The position numbers and the translations under genes are program-made. A DNA stretch of 64,000 nt from Callaeas wilsoni (lineage: Eukaryota > Chordata > Aves > Passeriformes > Callaeidae). Positions within the stretch are counted from its first letter, which is position 1, and every line of letters begins with the position of its first letter. Below are positions 49,546 through 63,048 of this stretch, piece by piece. Below the pieces are notes generated by a model. The model did no database searches. It was not told where the DNA came from and worked only from the letters and a program-made list of their open reading frames with translations. Location of the stretch: the NCBI GenBank assembly GCA_013398955.1, contig VWPU01006131.1:62001-126000 (forward strand). Reading direction: 5' to 3'.

Positions 49546-52500
49546 ATGGAGAATTTATAAGAAATAATGGAAGGCAGCCTAGGGAATTACTTTCTTCCTG
49601 AGTCACCTAAATTTCCTTTTTCTAAAGGAGTCCAGTGCTTTGGTGTAGTTTACCTTACAAAAGCCATTTTTCTGTCCAAAAACGCTAAAATTATGCTCTT
49701 CCTTCTATTGAAAGAGTTCTTTGTTACTGCAAACCTCATTGTACAACTAATATTCTGTCAAGACTATGAGAACATGCAGGTCTTACATAGCAACATGTTA
49801 AACTGTGAGCGACACCACCATGTCGTTAGGAGACCAGAAATCTTTAGAAAATTTCATGTGAGGGGTCTCCAGCTCATGTTGCTGAATTGACATACCAAAC
49901 ACTTCTGTCAAATACAACTGATAGGAGTTATTATACACCTTCCCTGTATCAATGTATTGACCTAAAAAAAAAGGAAGAGGGTAGCTAGGCAGACATATGA
50001 ATGTCTTCTGAAATAAATTAATAATAAAAGTCCCTGAAACCCAGTACCCAGCAGTAATCTGGAAAAAATGGAAAAGATAGAGTGAGGGCAAGAAGTATGA
50101 TTAAGGATGTGATATGACCCTGTGTGAGGAAAGATGATGCACAGTAAAAAGCTTGACCTGTGAAAGAGATGATTTAGGGTGTCAGCCTTCATAGCCACAG
50201 TGAAACATCTTCTTTTGGATGTGTCAAAGTGACTCTCTACATCTCCTGATTATACTGACTGGATGTGCTGGGGTTGAGTGTGATCCAGGGAGGCACAGGT
50301 GTTTGAAGTGTGGTCACAGGACTCTCAGTCACATTCATATACAGAGTTGTACCTATAAACAGAGGTTCCTTAGGTTTCATTTCTATGAAATAGCCATGTG
50401 AAATAGTGAGAGTAACAAATCCCCTTACCTAAGAAAACCAAACTTATGCCTACAATAGATTTTGCAACCCAGGAGGGATTGGCTGATTGCCAGGAGGCTC
50501 AAAACACTCATCAGAGACTGAGAAAAAATTCATTCTGTTTCCAGCACTTGAGCACAGATTGTCCATGGCTGATTTCCTTGGGCCCTTCTGTGGCTCGTGG
50601 GGTCCCTGTCCCCAGCCACTTTCCACCAAAACTCTCACACGCAGGGCAGAGATAACACACCCACTCTGGGGTCCCACAAGGAGTTCAGTCTTTTTCCCTA
50701 TCATTTCATGTCCCTATTTGAGATTTTAGAGGGAAAAAAGAAAAGATTCTGTGCTTCCAGCAGAATGAAAAGGGACAAGATATGGTACAAAGGTGTGAGA
50801 CAGAAAACTTCTCTGTTGTTTGCAAGTGTACCAGTTAGTCTGGTAAAAAAGTGTGTCTCCTTATTAACCTTATCTCTCATCACACACAATTGAACTGTCA
50901 TTATTACTCTACTGTAATTTATAACACCCTTTAAGATTTTTTAATCCGTCTGTTCCTGTAGGGATTATAAGGCAAGCAAACTGATTATCACCTTGCCAAC
51001 ACTTATCATCAGGTGGCTGTGGCTGTTTAGATTGCTGTTCAAAGACAACAAGAAGTACATTAACAGAGAACAAAAGGTATTGTTTAAAAAAACAACCGTT
51101 ACCATTAAGCACTCATGATATAGATCAGATAAATCCAGTGATAATGTAGAGATCATGACCTCCGGGTCCCCCACCAGGCTCATGGCAATTTTATCTTATC
51201 ATCACTGTATATCCTAATAAATCAGTTTGTGCCACAAAAACACATCCCGGTTAGCATTGCCTTTCCAAAGGCTGCTTTGCAGCGTTTGTTGCTTTAACTG
51301 CACATTCCAATCAAAATTGGTTTTAATTGGTTTAATTGGACATTCAGAGGTTGGGATTAGATTTTAAAGAACCCTAGGATGAAGTGGGTTCCTGCATATG
51401 AGTTTCACCAGCTGTGTTAACAAACAGGAGGCAAAACACATGGGTGGCAAAAACATAGAGGGCTCAAAGCACTGCAGTGCTTGGGCTATCAATTAGCACC
51501 TCAAAACCTACAAATGCTTTAATAAAGTGAACTTTCACATGTCCCTAAGAGCAGAAGGAGATCATGACTACTGTGACACACCAAGCTGTACAAGAGAAAA
51601 TCTGTCTTGCAGAGTATAGATCTGTGTGTCCAATCTCTCTGGTTTTTGCAGGACATTCTGCCTTCATGACTATGGGCCCCAAACTCTGGCATTTGACACT
51701 GACTTGCCAGACACCGATCTTTGTTGGTTGCAGTGAACAGATTTCAGTCTTGACTTGGAGTTATTGACAGCATCCACTGAAGAGGCAAGTAAAGAGACAC
51801 AGGGGAAACTTTCTAACTGGAGCTAAAGAAAGCTAAGTTCAGACAGAATTGCAGGGGTTTTTGGGAAAGAGAAAAAAATTTTTTATGTCCTCTTCTAACA
51901 TTTCACATAATTTAGAGATGGTACTTGTTTTCTGTGTTAGTGGAAAATTTTTATGATGAAATATTAAGGAGTGCATTTGGGATTATCTGATCTTGCTGTA
52001 AGCAGTAGCAAAATAGAAACTACAATATTAAATTTAGGTATAAGGCTGTCAGAGACTAAACTTGAAGAGACCATGGAAGAGATAAGGAACAGGTCACCAA
52101 ATCCATCTATTGCAGTTTAAGAATGAGTCCTCCACTCTACCCCATTCCTGGAATTAACAACCTGTTCCCGTGACAGAAAGGTATATTTGAATAAATTAAA
52201 CAATTTTCACTGAAATGGCTGAGACCAGAGAAGACACTGGTTTTCCAGCTTTGCTTTGTTCATTAAGCAGTGCCTTAGAGGAGCAGCAGTAGTGGCAGAG
52301 AACCATAACATCTCAAATCATTTTCCTTGTATACATCTTCAGTGCCCTTCAGCAGAGCGAGGTTCAAGCAGCATCTATATGTATGGAGTATGAAACACTA
52401 TGCAAAAAGCAGGATTGAATCCTCAACCCTTTCTAGAAATCAAGGCTGGCCTCTGAACCAGGTCAGATGTTTCTCTCACCAAGTCTGAAGGGTTGTAACA

Positions 52501-55500
52501 AGGAAATTTCCAACCTTGGCATCACATCTACTTTATGTATCACAGTTGTGTCAATGGGCCACTGACACATTAAGTAGTTTAGGTTGAAGGGATTGAAATC
52601 CATGGCTTTGTCTACAAGAAAGTACCCAAACCATCTGGCTAGGTGAGGTCCCCTATGCTTTTCAGTGGGATCTGTGCCCTGATGCAAACAAAAACACAGA
52701 TCCTGGGGGCCTACAAAGAAAGAAGGGTCTTTCCCAGAGTGTTTGGATAAAATTCTCCACATTCAAATTCAATAGGGATGTCCTAGGTGAGTCTTAAGCA
52801 TTGCCATGCATAAATGACCACCGAAATGTACATTCTTGGACTTGGCTTCTTAAGAACTTTTTCAGATCTAATCCTTCTGGCCTTTTTGCTTTCCCAAAAA
52901 TTATCAAGAATCCCAGGGTTTCATACCGTAATTAAATTATCAACAAATATTAATTTATTTGCTTAAATCAAGTTCCTGTAATCTACAATGTGAGCAGAAT
53001 ATCAGCAAGAAAGAGCTTAGACTAAATAAATGTGAGGGCAATGAATGTCAGGGTTATTAAGAGAAGCAGATGGTTAGGAACTGAATTGACTTGAATGACT
53101 TATCTTAAACAAAAATGAAATAGAAATCTCTAGAGGACTGAGATTTTTAGGGAGTTTTGACATCTCATGTTCCCAGTCAGGCAGCTGGCAGCCCAGTGGG
53201 TGCTTTTCTTACAGTGTTTTGGTTTGTCTTCTTCCATCAGACCAGGAAAACCAGTACTTGTGGATCCTACAGAGAGGATGTTGATGCCTTCATGGATCCT
53301 TTGGCTGCACTGTTTCAAGCTTTCAGAGGAATTTATTTCAATTAGCTTATATGAGGGGATGGTTAGCTGACTCTTACTTTATCAGTGCATTTGGTCCCTC
53401 AGTAATCATGTAACACATCCACCCAGTGCTCGCGCCCAGCAGTAAAATCAGAAAACAGCTGTGTGCTGTGTCTGAAGACCCAGAATCTGAATACTCCTAT
53501 GTCAGACATTTTTGTTACCCGCTTCTTTCTAGATTTGATGAAAAGTCTCATTTACTTCTGCATGTTACTGTGCCCAATACTGTGTCATCTTTGCTGTTTT
53601 CTTGCATTCAATACAACAGAAGACCTGACTTCTGGATAAATGAGGGCAAAATAGTGCTGTGAACAGGGAAAAAGGGAGGGGAATAATGGGAGAATGTCTT
53701 GGAATTGGATCCACAGAAGAGCTGCAGTCCTGGACTTAGAATAGTCAGTTTATTTTTGCTTCCTTCTTAGCACAATGTTTTTCTTTGGGTTTCTTTTGAA
53801 TTCAGGGTCTAGATAAACTCATTTAGTGAACAGATGATATAGCTCAAGATATTACTCCACTCTTCCCCAGAGCTCGTTCAACCCTGAGAGCTCAGTTTGA
53901 ACTTCTGCAGAAGGTGGTTTGGAGCTAAGCCATCAGATCCTCTGCTGAAGTAGCAGAGGACTCTCCTCAAGGCAGCAGCTTCTGACAGGAGAGCAGAGCT
54001 GAGCAGCAAAGGAGCTGCAATAGCCTGACCCACCACCACAGCTAATGGAAACTAATGGAAAATTTGTGTCCAAGTATTTTCTCTTACAATTCTTTTCTGC
54101 TTGATTGTTTGGAGGTAAGGAGACCCCTATTATTAGAGAGAACTCCCTGCAGAAATACACCTGGCCCTAATTTAATGCACTTGCCTACGTCAAGAGGCAC
54201 TAAGAGCCCAGTGTGGATAAGCCCGGCTATAAATAGCCAGTCACACACCCAGTTTAAATTAGATATTTACTTGTACAACATCCCAGAATCCAACCAAATT
54301 CAGCTCAGTTGCACCCAAGTTGGAAGCATTCTGAAGGCAGGGCAGAAGTCAGGAGTATTCCCGGACACTGGTGTATCAACAGGAATCTGAGGACTGTATT
54401 TTAACAGAATAACACAAAGAGAAGCATTTGCAGATATTGTTCATATATTTAAAAGCTGGAAGCAAAGAGTTCCCATGTAACCTACTAATATTGCTAAGTT
54501 TGGGAATTTCCCTTCACAGATGATGGATACAGCCTTAGCTGACAGATTAAGCCTCAGAGCCCTAAACCAGAAATGCTGAGGCTGGAGGTATTCCTTCTGG
54601 GTGATGTGGAAGGGGTTGGCCCTACTGTTTGCAAAGGTTAGACACACATCCCTCCTGTTGCAGAGACATGAGCACAGGGCAGGTTGTGCCAGCCTCACCC
54701 GGGTGCAGGGACAGTCAGCAGGTCTGCAGGTGCTGAGGCACTGAAGGACTGTTCAGAGCCAGGTGATGCAATGTCACATTTTGGCATCCATTTTGTTAAA
54801 GCTCCTTCTTCGCTCATCAAAACAACATTGCCAGATACAGCATTGCATATCTGAGTCGCCAAAAATGCATATGAATGATTTACAGTGCTTTCATTGCAGT
54901 CTTGTAAGTAAATTCATGTGCATGATTAGCTTTCCTACAGATGGCTAAAGACCGGCTACCAGTCAGGGGACAAAAGCAAGATCAGCATCACTGAGACCAG
55001 TTTCCCTTGTACAATCAGTGTGTTTTATCTCCACACAGGAGGTACCAGTTCATCACCAGCCCCTCTGTGGGGGCTGCCAACAAAGAGGCTAATCAGTCCC
55101 AAATCATGCGGCTTCCTGAAGCAGACACATTACACTGAGGCTCAGACCACCAGCTCTCTTCTCACAAGCCACAAAATGTACATCAGAGGGGTATGATGTT
55201 CTATTCATAAGACAGAGGTGAAAGGCTCTATATCCTATTACACATCCCCTGGGCCAGCTAGTCTCCTTGTTTACATTTTTGTCAGAAAAAATCAAGGATG
55301 TTTTTACATTTGTGAATGGGAAGGCAGCAACAGGAGTGTATGTGAAGTGGTATTTCTTAGTCTCCCATCTGACTCAGTGTTGGATAGCAGCCAAGGAAGG
55401 AAGGCAATTGCCAACTCTCCAGCTGTGAGAATGGGGACATGCTAAACCAGGGATTTCTCTGGCACCTGATGGAAATTAGGGGAAATATCTGTGTTCCTGA

Positions 55501-58500
55501 AGCCACCTTCTAAGCTGATTGCTGCATCCTGATGACCATGCAGGTCTAGGCTACCACACATAGATCCAAAAGCACGTGCCTCCTGGTGGCTTCAATAAAG
55601 AGCATGTCTGTGGGGAGCTCTACAGCCTTGGGTCCTCCAAAGTGGTCCAGGTTTGGAGAACTTGACTCATCAAATTCCCTCCATGGCCTTTGGAAATATG
55701 CTTGTTTTTCACACTGTGGTGTGGGATCACTACATCCTTAGGTGCAAAAAGATGCCCAGACTCCTATTGCTACTGAAGTTCCAAATACTTAAAATAACCT
55801 GTGAATGATCCTTCTCAGAGTAATCAATATGAGTAACTCATAGAAAAACAGCATTAATGTTTCTATAATGCTGAGTTAAATACACCAAACAGTGTTCTCA
55901 GTCTTAGTGATTTACCCATCTGTGCTGCTCAGCCAGGAGACTAGTTTCTGGCAAGGTTTTGACCTGACTAATTAGCTTTTTCCAAGACGAGAAAAAATCA
56001 GAGGAGCTAGAACATGTCTGGGAGCACTGCTGACCAAGTCTGTGTGCAGATTTGTCTTTGCTGTGGGAGTCAGGAGAATCTCTTTGTCTGTCTTTTGCAA
56101 GCTCATCTGTAGGTTTGGAAGATAGAAAAGCACATGTGCACGCCATTGCACACCAGCTGGCCTGAATGCCCAAGGACAGTCCCAAGTACGTATCACTCAA
56201 TGGGACAGCCACAACCTAAATATCTGACTTCAAAGACCAGTGCAGTGCTGTGATATTTGTTGCTGCTGCAGGAAGCTTCACAGCAGCATGCAGAGAAGCA
56301 CATCTTCTCTCATGTGGTCAGAGATCATCTATTTCACACGCTGCATGCAGGTGTTCTTTCTTACAGACATTTGGGCCATCAGCTCCCCTCTTCTCTCACC
56401 TCTTTGTATGAGAAGCCAACATTTTGGTACAGGACATGATGGACCATGTGTCTTAGGCTGTGGGGTCCGAAGGAAAGAGGCCCTCAGACACTGTCCTGTG
56501 GACTGTACTTTTCTGTTCAATTGCCTTGTGGTGTAACCCCAGTCCATCTGTGAGAGTTATGAAAGAAAAGGTTCCTTGGGAATTGGTCAGAGGTGGGATG
56601 AACTGTTCTGGCAGGGCTGATTTGGACCTAAACACAGTGTAAGGTCTTTTATGCCTGTTGTCTGTCTGAAGGCTTTTAACCCTCTGAGTTCACCCATCCC
56701 ACTACAGTAATTTCCTTGAAGGAACCAATTTAAAATATACTCCCTTCTTTGATCTGAAAAGCAGCTCCACTTATTTCAGTTCCACTCGCAATTTTCCACA
56801 CCCCTGCCTCCTCTCACAGCTGTCCTGTTGCCTCTGCTTCATGCTCTGCCTCCTCCCTTTCTTTAGCTCTTTTGCCTCCTCATCTTTATTGCTGTCACTT
56901 GTCTTCCACCACCCTACAGAAATCTTCTCCAGCTCCTTCCTCCTCATGTATCAATAGCCAAAGCATTTTTTCTCTTTTGTTGTTGTAACTGCCTGTGGGC
57001 AACATCACAGCACAAGGACCTCATTCTGCTGAAGCATGTGGGAGTCTTACCACTGACTCCTGACCCTCCCACTAGAGCCAGATTTCTCCTGAAAAGTTTT
57101 GATGATTTCTTTACTTTTCTGCAAGCAAGAAAGGCATGCGTGCAAACCAGCTCCTCCATAGGACTCATCAAAAGCCAGCAGTAGCTGATGAGTGAAATGT
57201 AATTAAGATGTGATTATAGAATGAAACTTACAGTTTAGTCCATTTCCTCTAAATCTTTCTGAATTCTCAAGTTAACTTTGTTCATGTGTAAATAGTTTGA
57301 TATTATGGATCCCAGACCACCTCAGCTGTTTCAGTTAGTTCATGTGAAGTTACAGGAAAGGTACTTGAAATAATGGCTGCGATCTGCTGCTTTGGCCCAA
57401 ACCTAATCTGCACCAGATTGCCCAAGTTTCTGAACTTCACAGCATCATAAATCTGTGCAATTATAAACGTAGAGGCAAGAACTATGTAGGCTCAATGAAA
57501 ACATTTGAATTAACATCATGTAATGATAAATATATTCTCATAAAAGCTAGAAGAGGTCTCTAGAGAGTAGCTCTTAAACAATGACCAGAAAAAAAAATAT
57601 ATACCCCATACAGCTAAAAGCTTTCGATGCTGTAACACGATGTTTTTGCCTTTTAAATTACATACATTGGATTATGACTGTGAAGTCTTAGGAAAATTGT
57701 GAGTGGAACTGTTTAGTGCAAAGTGTCCAAAGTCCACCTGAGAACAAATGAAGCCCTGAGGCTCCTTAAAAGGAGGACTGTAAGGTCTCTTTCTGTATAT
57801 TGGCACTGGAGTTAAATCAACTGGGAAAAAAGCTGAGCTATTAAAATATCCTTTTGCTTATAGAAAACATTAATCTCACTGGTTCTTTAGCCACTGCTAG
57901 GTAAAGAACTTCATCTGCTCCAGTTTAAGTCGATGGCTGGGTCCTGATTGACTTAAATGGGGAAATGGCTGGGCCACAAATGCAGAACAGGAGGAAGCTG
58001 ATTGAAAATGGCTTCATATTTCTGTCAGAGCAAAGGAAAATATCTGTAAACAATTTCCTTCTAAGGCCTTTCAGAACCAAATTCATTAATGGAAAGCAAC
58101 CGGCAGAAAAGCAACAACCAACCCACTGAATGGAGAAAAATAAATAGAACATTTATATAACCATCTTCCAGGGCAGCCAGTGTCTTTCTCATACCTATAT
58201 TTACTTTTTATTGCTATCTAAATGTGAATACATTGAACAAATGCAATTTTTTGCTTATTTCCATACCATCACCTTTTCTACCTTCTTTTCCAGCATCACT
58301 AAGGCTGCACAACATATAACAAGGCACTTAGTTATCTTCGACTGCTTTGACAATTATTTAATCTTATATTGTTCTGTTGTGTCTGTTAAAGAATTGAGGC
58401 ACAATGAGTGTATGACCATAAATATTAATTGCAAACACATTCTGTTTATCCTGCAATGTGTAAATGAAGAAAAGATAGTGCTTAAAAGGAAAGCAGTCGT

Positions 58501-60332
58501 TTCTTCTGTAAAAAAAAATAAAAATCTTAATGTTCTTATCTTTCCTGTTCTTATCTGGTACAGAGCACTTTCAATCCATCAAGACAGTACTCTTCTTGTC
58601 TAATTGAACTGCTGAGAGATAAGAGGTTTTAGGGCTTCCTGACCATTGTTTGAACCTTTTTCTTCCTTGCTCAAAGAGGAAAGTCTTGAAAGTCTCTAAA
58701 GCTCCAACTGTAACTAATTAGGGAATCTGAGGAATATTCAGTTCAATGCAGAGGTTAACGAAAAGGAAAACTTTAAACCATTACAGAGATGACCTTAATG
58801 GGAGATTCAGATTTGAATTAAAGCTGAAGTAAGCTAGTCACTAGAGATTCAAGCTTCTTTTCTTCTTACTTGGAAAAGTTCAAAAGCCCACTGTTAAGCA
58901 TGTAAAGAAAAAAACCTCCAAACCTTAAAAGGGTTGCCCATTTGTTATCTATTTTTATCTGAGTATTGAGCCATTTTAATGGAGATGAGCAAATGCCTGG
59001 GCGATTAGCTGAGTTAGCTGTGTAGACTTATAGCTTGGACCAAAATGGGAAAAGATTCTGAGTGCAAAGGAAAAATTAATTCTGTTTTTTAAACAACTGT
59101 AACTAGCTCTTAGAATTCAAATTAAATGCCTCTTATAGCATAATATGACATTCCAGAAAGAGAACATTGCATTTGCTTACTTCATTCCTTTCTGTTATAA
59201 TATTATTTGGTTATGTGAGAAGCAATTTTAAGCAAAATCATGCTTGGCAAAGACCAAGAGACAGTGAAAAACAGATTCCAGATAGTTGCATGGTTTTGTT
59301 TTAGCGCAACTGACTTCAGTTCCTTGTAGTATTGACTCAATAGACTAGCATTTAATTAGGGAACCTTTTAAAATTATCACTTCTCCCTGGATTTAATGGC
59401 AAATTAAAGAGGGAACACTTCTCAGAATTTAGTTTCCTGCTTTTAAAATTAATTTTTTTCTTGTCCTGTAGAATTTAAAAATGTCATCAGGCTTTTACTG
59501 TCTGCAGTTTGTTATGAACCACATAAAACTCATTAAATGTGGCATTTTTCATCATGTCGTGTATATTAGTGAAATCATTACAAATGTGTTTCAATAAATC
59601 ACCAGATCAACTGCCATAGAAAAGCCAACAGGAGAGTTAAAAATAACTCTTCTTTCATGGTTTCCCACAGTAATGTGACTGTCTCAAACTCTAGGCAATT
59701 TATTTATAGTCCTTTTTTAATAGTAGCTACTTAGTTGAATTTCCGCCTTCATATTTGGGTTGTTTCATCTAGACATGAGTATCAGTCCCAGCCTGATTGT
59801 TTGGACTCAACTCTAATTTCTCCCAGATTGTCCATGGAGAGTGTACATTACAGAACTTAGTAGCTAAAAAGAAACACACACCAAAAACTGTAGCCCAATA
59901 ACCTGCAGTGAGGCAGGATCAAGCACTCTTAATCCTCCTCAGTAGAGGGTCATCTGCCTGTTCTTGAAAACATTCAGTGAAAGGTTTTTCACACATAACT
60001 TGCCAGCCAGTGTTTCAGAGGCCTTATATAGGTAAAGGTTTTTTTCTTTTGCAGTGTAAAGCCTTTGGTTATGAACAGACTTATTCTCTCCCCTACTGAA
60101 CATGGGACACAATGGCTTCCTGTCCTCCATGTAGCAATATTAACATACAAGAACCGCGCCACGTTCTCCTCAATCTTCTTTTTTTAGGTACCCAGTTCCC
60201 TCAGACTTTCCATATATGTGCTTTTCATCCCTTATCACTGAGGCACCAGGCTTGACCTTCAGCAGCTTAGCTACACTATCTGAACCTTGCTATGACACTC
60301 TTAACACTCCTCAAACACTTCCCTGATGAAGA
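49546..60332. other. Long unique stretch without a recognised gene
   Basis: No gene, structural RNA or repeat family recognised over almost 11 kb. Open frames are all 130 codons or shorter, and none has a domain I recognise. AT-rich parts at 58700-59640 look compositionally like conserved non-coding DNA, but this cannot be tested without other genomes. Confidence 0.42.
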
Positions 60333-60727
60333 AATGCTGAGGGATGTGGGTTGCTCAGCCTGGAGAAGAGAGGGCTCTGGAGAGACCTCATTGCAAACTT
60401 TCCATATATGAAGGGGGCTTATATGAAAGGCAGAGAGAATAATTTATCAAGGCCTGTTGTGACAGGAACAAGGGTAATGGATTTAAACTGAAAGGGGGTA
60501 GGTTTCAGTTGGGCATGAAGAAATTCTTTGCTGTGAGGTTGGTGAGGCACTGGAAGAGGTTGTTCAGGGAAGTTGTGGATGCCCTGTCATTGGAAGTGTT
60601 CTAGACCAGGCTGCATGGGGCTTTGAGCAACCTGGTTTAGTGCAAGATGTCCCTACCTATGGCAGGGTAGGGGTGCACTAGATGACCTTTGAAGGTCTCT
60701 TCCAACTCAAACCATCCTGTGATTCTA
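60333..60727 (+). mobile_element. CR1 LINE 3' end, plus strand
   Basis: The sequence runs from GAAATGCTGAGGGATGTGGG through TTGCTCAGCCTGGAGAAGAG, GGAGAGACCTCATTGCAAAC, GAAGAAATTCTTTGCTGTGA and GGTGAGGCACTGGAAGAGGT. It then enters the 3' UTR with TGAGCAACCTGGTTTAGTG and ends TGTGATTCTA. This is the last roughly 395 bases of a CR1 copy from the same general subfamily as the one at 1466-1745. Several frameshifts are present and no intact ORF2 remains. Confidence 0.92.
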
Positions 60728-62837
60728 ATGAAAACTAGGTAACAAACAGAAAGAAATAGTTAGGACAAGAATGATGTTGGTTCGCAAGCAAAGGACATTT
60801 TATATTCTTATTTTATTTTATCTCTATCAAAATCTGGAAATAAACTTTGCTGTACTGCTTTCACTGCCAGTTACTCCAGCCCTGCCTTTGTGGGTTTGAT
60901 CCTCACCTCAAATTGGTCCTATCATACTTGTTCTTGGAGAATTTCCACCCATCTGTTTTGAGTCACCTAAGCAATTTGACAGACTCTGTATTCCCCCAAA
61001 GACCACTGAGCTGTCACTGTCAGAACTGATGGGGTCCGCTTGTGCTGATGAGCCATGGTTCAAAGCCACTGGTGCATCCATCCCACAGGGACTGCAGAAG
61101 TTCAGCTTACTGCAGTATTGGTCACTTATTTATGTGCTGCTCCCTTTTACCTGTACCAGGAGGAGTATGCAGGACCTTCTTTCTTCTACAGCAGGGGAAA
61201 CACTCCATAGCCTCAATTTTGCTGATACAGTATAAAGCATACAAGCTGATGCTGAATATTTTAAGGATTAGGAAAGGAGGACCTTATTGCAATAAGTGTA
61301 CAAGGCATCTAGACCTTTAGAAAATGTTTAGAGAAACATTTTGACTGCAAGAGCTGATCATAGGCACCAAAGGACTTCTTTAGTTGGAAAAAGATTGAGA
61401 CATAAAAGGAAAGCAACTTGGTTTTACTAAGTGCATTTAAGCTGTCCTTTTAATAATAAAAAACAGTTGTCTTCAAGATGGGATAACTTTTAAATATAAA
61501 AAAATAACACACCACAGGGAGCTGAAAGGAAAAACAAATTTAATTATGTATTCAAGACCATCCAAACCACCCACCCACATAATAAGTGTTTGCTGGCTAC
61601 ACAGACACTCTGGTTGCCATGGCTCAGCCAATGGTCTTTGTCTGAAAAGTAAACACCTTTGTTAAAAAATAAAAATATTACATGAAGTGAATAATCAAAC
61701 TGTTATGGCAACATCCTGCTCCCTCTGAAATCAGCGGGCTACTTTCAGCAGGATGGGTGTTAAATTTTTGCTTGTCTGATTAACAAAAGCCGGGGTAGCT
61801 GCAGGGAGGATGTCAGAGCTGTGCGGAACTGACAGCCAGGCGTGCTGATGAAGAGCAGCCACGGCTGATGAAGGGGCTGAGGGAGGAAGAGCAGAGGTTA
61901 AGTCAGAGGTGGCAGGACTACCAGGGGTGGGTTGTCAGAGCCACTGTATTCCTCTTGGTGAATTAAATGTTGAATTTAGTTGTAGAGACAGTCAACATCC
62001 AGTGCCTGGGAGTTTTCACTGGCATTACTTGAATTTTTTGTATAGATGTAGCTCTTAAGAGCCAATTGTCATTTTATCAATGGGCTTGAAAGCAAATTGC
62101 CTCCAGTGCATTGTGGCAGATGCACATGGCAAAGCAGCCGTAAATCACTTCAGCTTGAACAAAATGCTGATTAATATTCAGTCTGTGTGTCATCATACGT
62201 GGCTGAGCCTGCTGGTACTTCAAAATTAGACACTGAGAGGCTTAAGATTTCAATGAGCAGAAGAATAAATCTAACAGGGCTGTGAACAAAAAGCCTTTCC
62301 AAATACCCCAAAATGAGGGGTCTCACCCTTCTGCAGTCAGCAAAGTTCGCAACTGATATGGGAGAGCTTTGCTAAGTGAGAAAAGATGGGTCAATGCTGC
62401 AAGAGAGAGGAAATATTGCCTTCTTATCTATAGATATGTTTTATCTGCGAAGGTATATATTTTGGTAGCATGTTTTTAATAGCTGAAAATTAGAACTGAT
62501 GGCAACTGGTACCAGTTTGGTCCTCAAAGGTGGATGCTTTGTTATGGTACATACAGACTAAAGCCTTTTGGAGCTGGCAGTCGAAAGGACCAATGCCAAG
62601 GGCCATTATCTGCAACAATTTCTGAGAGGATGCTGATTTCAATTTGTCATAGACATTCCTTCGTAGTTGATATATTCCTGTAGACAAGAAAATATCAAAA
62701 GTGACAAAAACCATCTTGGAAACTGCCATTTATAGAGCTATGATTTGCAAAAGCAGGAAACACAAGAGTGCTGGGATTTGGGGAGTGTGAGATTTCGGAG
62801 GTTTGTGAGGATGCTGCACCAGATGAAAGGCATAAGT

Positions 62838-62859
62838 AACAACAATAACAACAACAACA
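62838..62859. repeat. (AAC)n microsatellite
   Basis: AACAACAATAACAACAACAA, an imperfect trinucleotide repeat. Confidence 0.88.
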
Positions 62860-63034
62860 GTAAAAATCTTGCAATGGCAGGCATTCAAAAGCCTTCATGC
62901 TGAGAGAAAGAGACATCAAGTCCATTTGAAAAGTAGTGAAGGGAGATGGATGCCAGCAAAAATAATTACATTGTAGAGACAGACAAATTTTTGGAAATGA
63001 ACTGACAGGCTACTGGAGGAATCATCCATTTTAA

Positions 63035-63048
63035 CTTGCCATGGCAAC
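63035..63048. promoter_or_regulatory. RFX X-box-like palindrome
   Basis: CTTGCCATGGCAAC differs from the palindromic X-box bound by RFX transcription factors (GTTGCCATGGCAAC) at one position. A related GGTTGCCATGG lies at 61612-61622 and a half-site ATGGCAAC near 61706. Motif matches alone are weak evidence, and no promoter or gene is seen nearby. Confidence 0.3.

Noticed and set aside
52463..52762. 99-codon minus-strand frame that reads like plausible protein
   Set aside because: No family recognised, neutral codon usage and no neighbouring exons.
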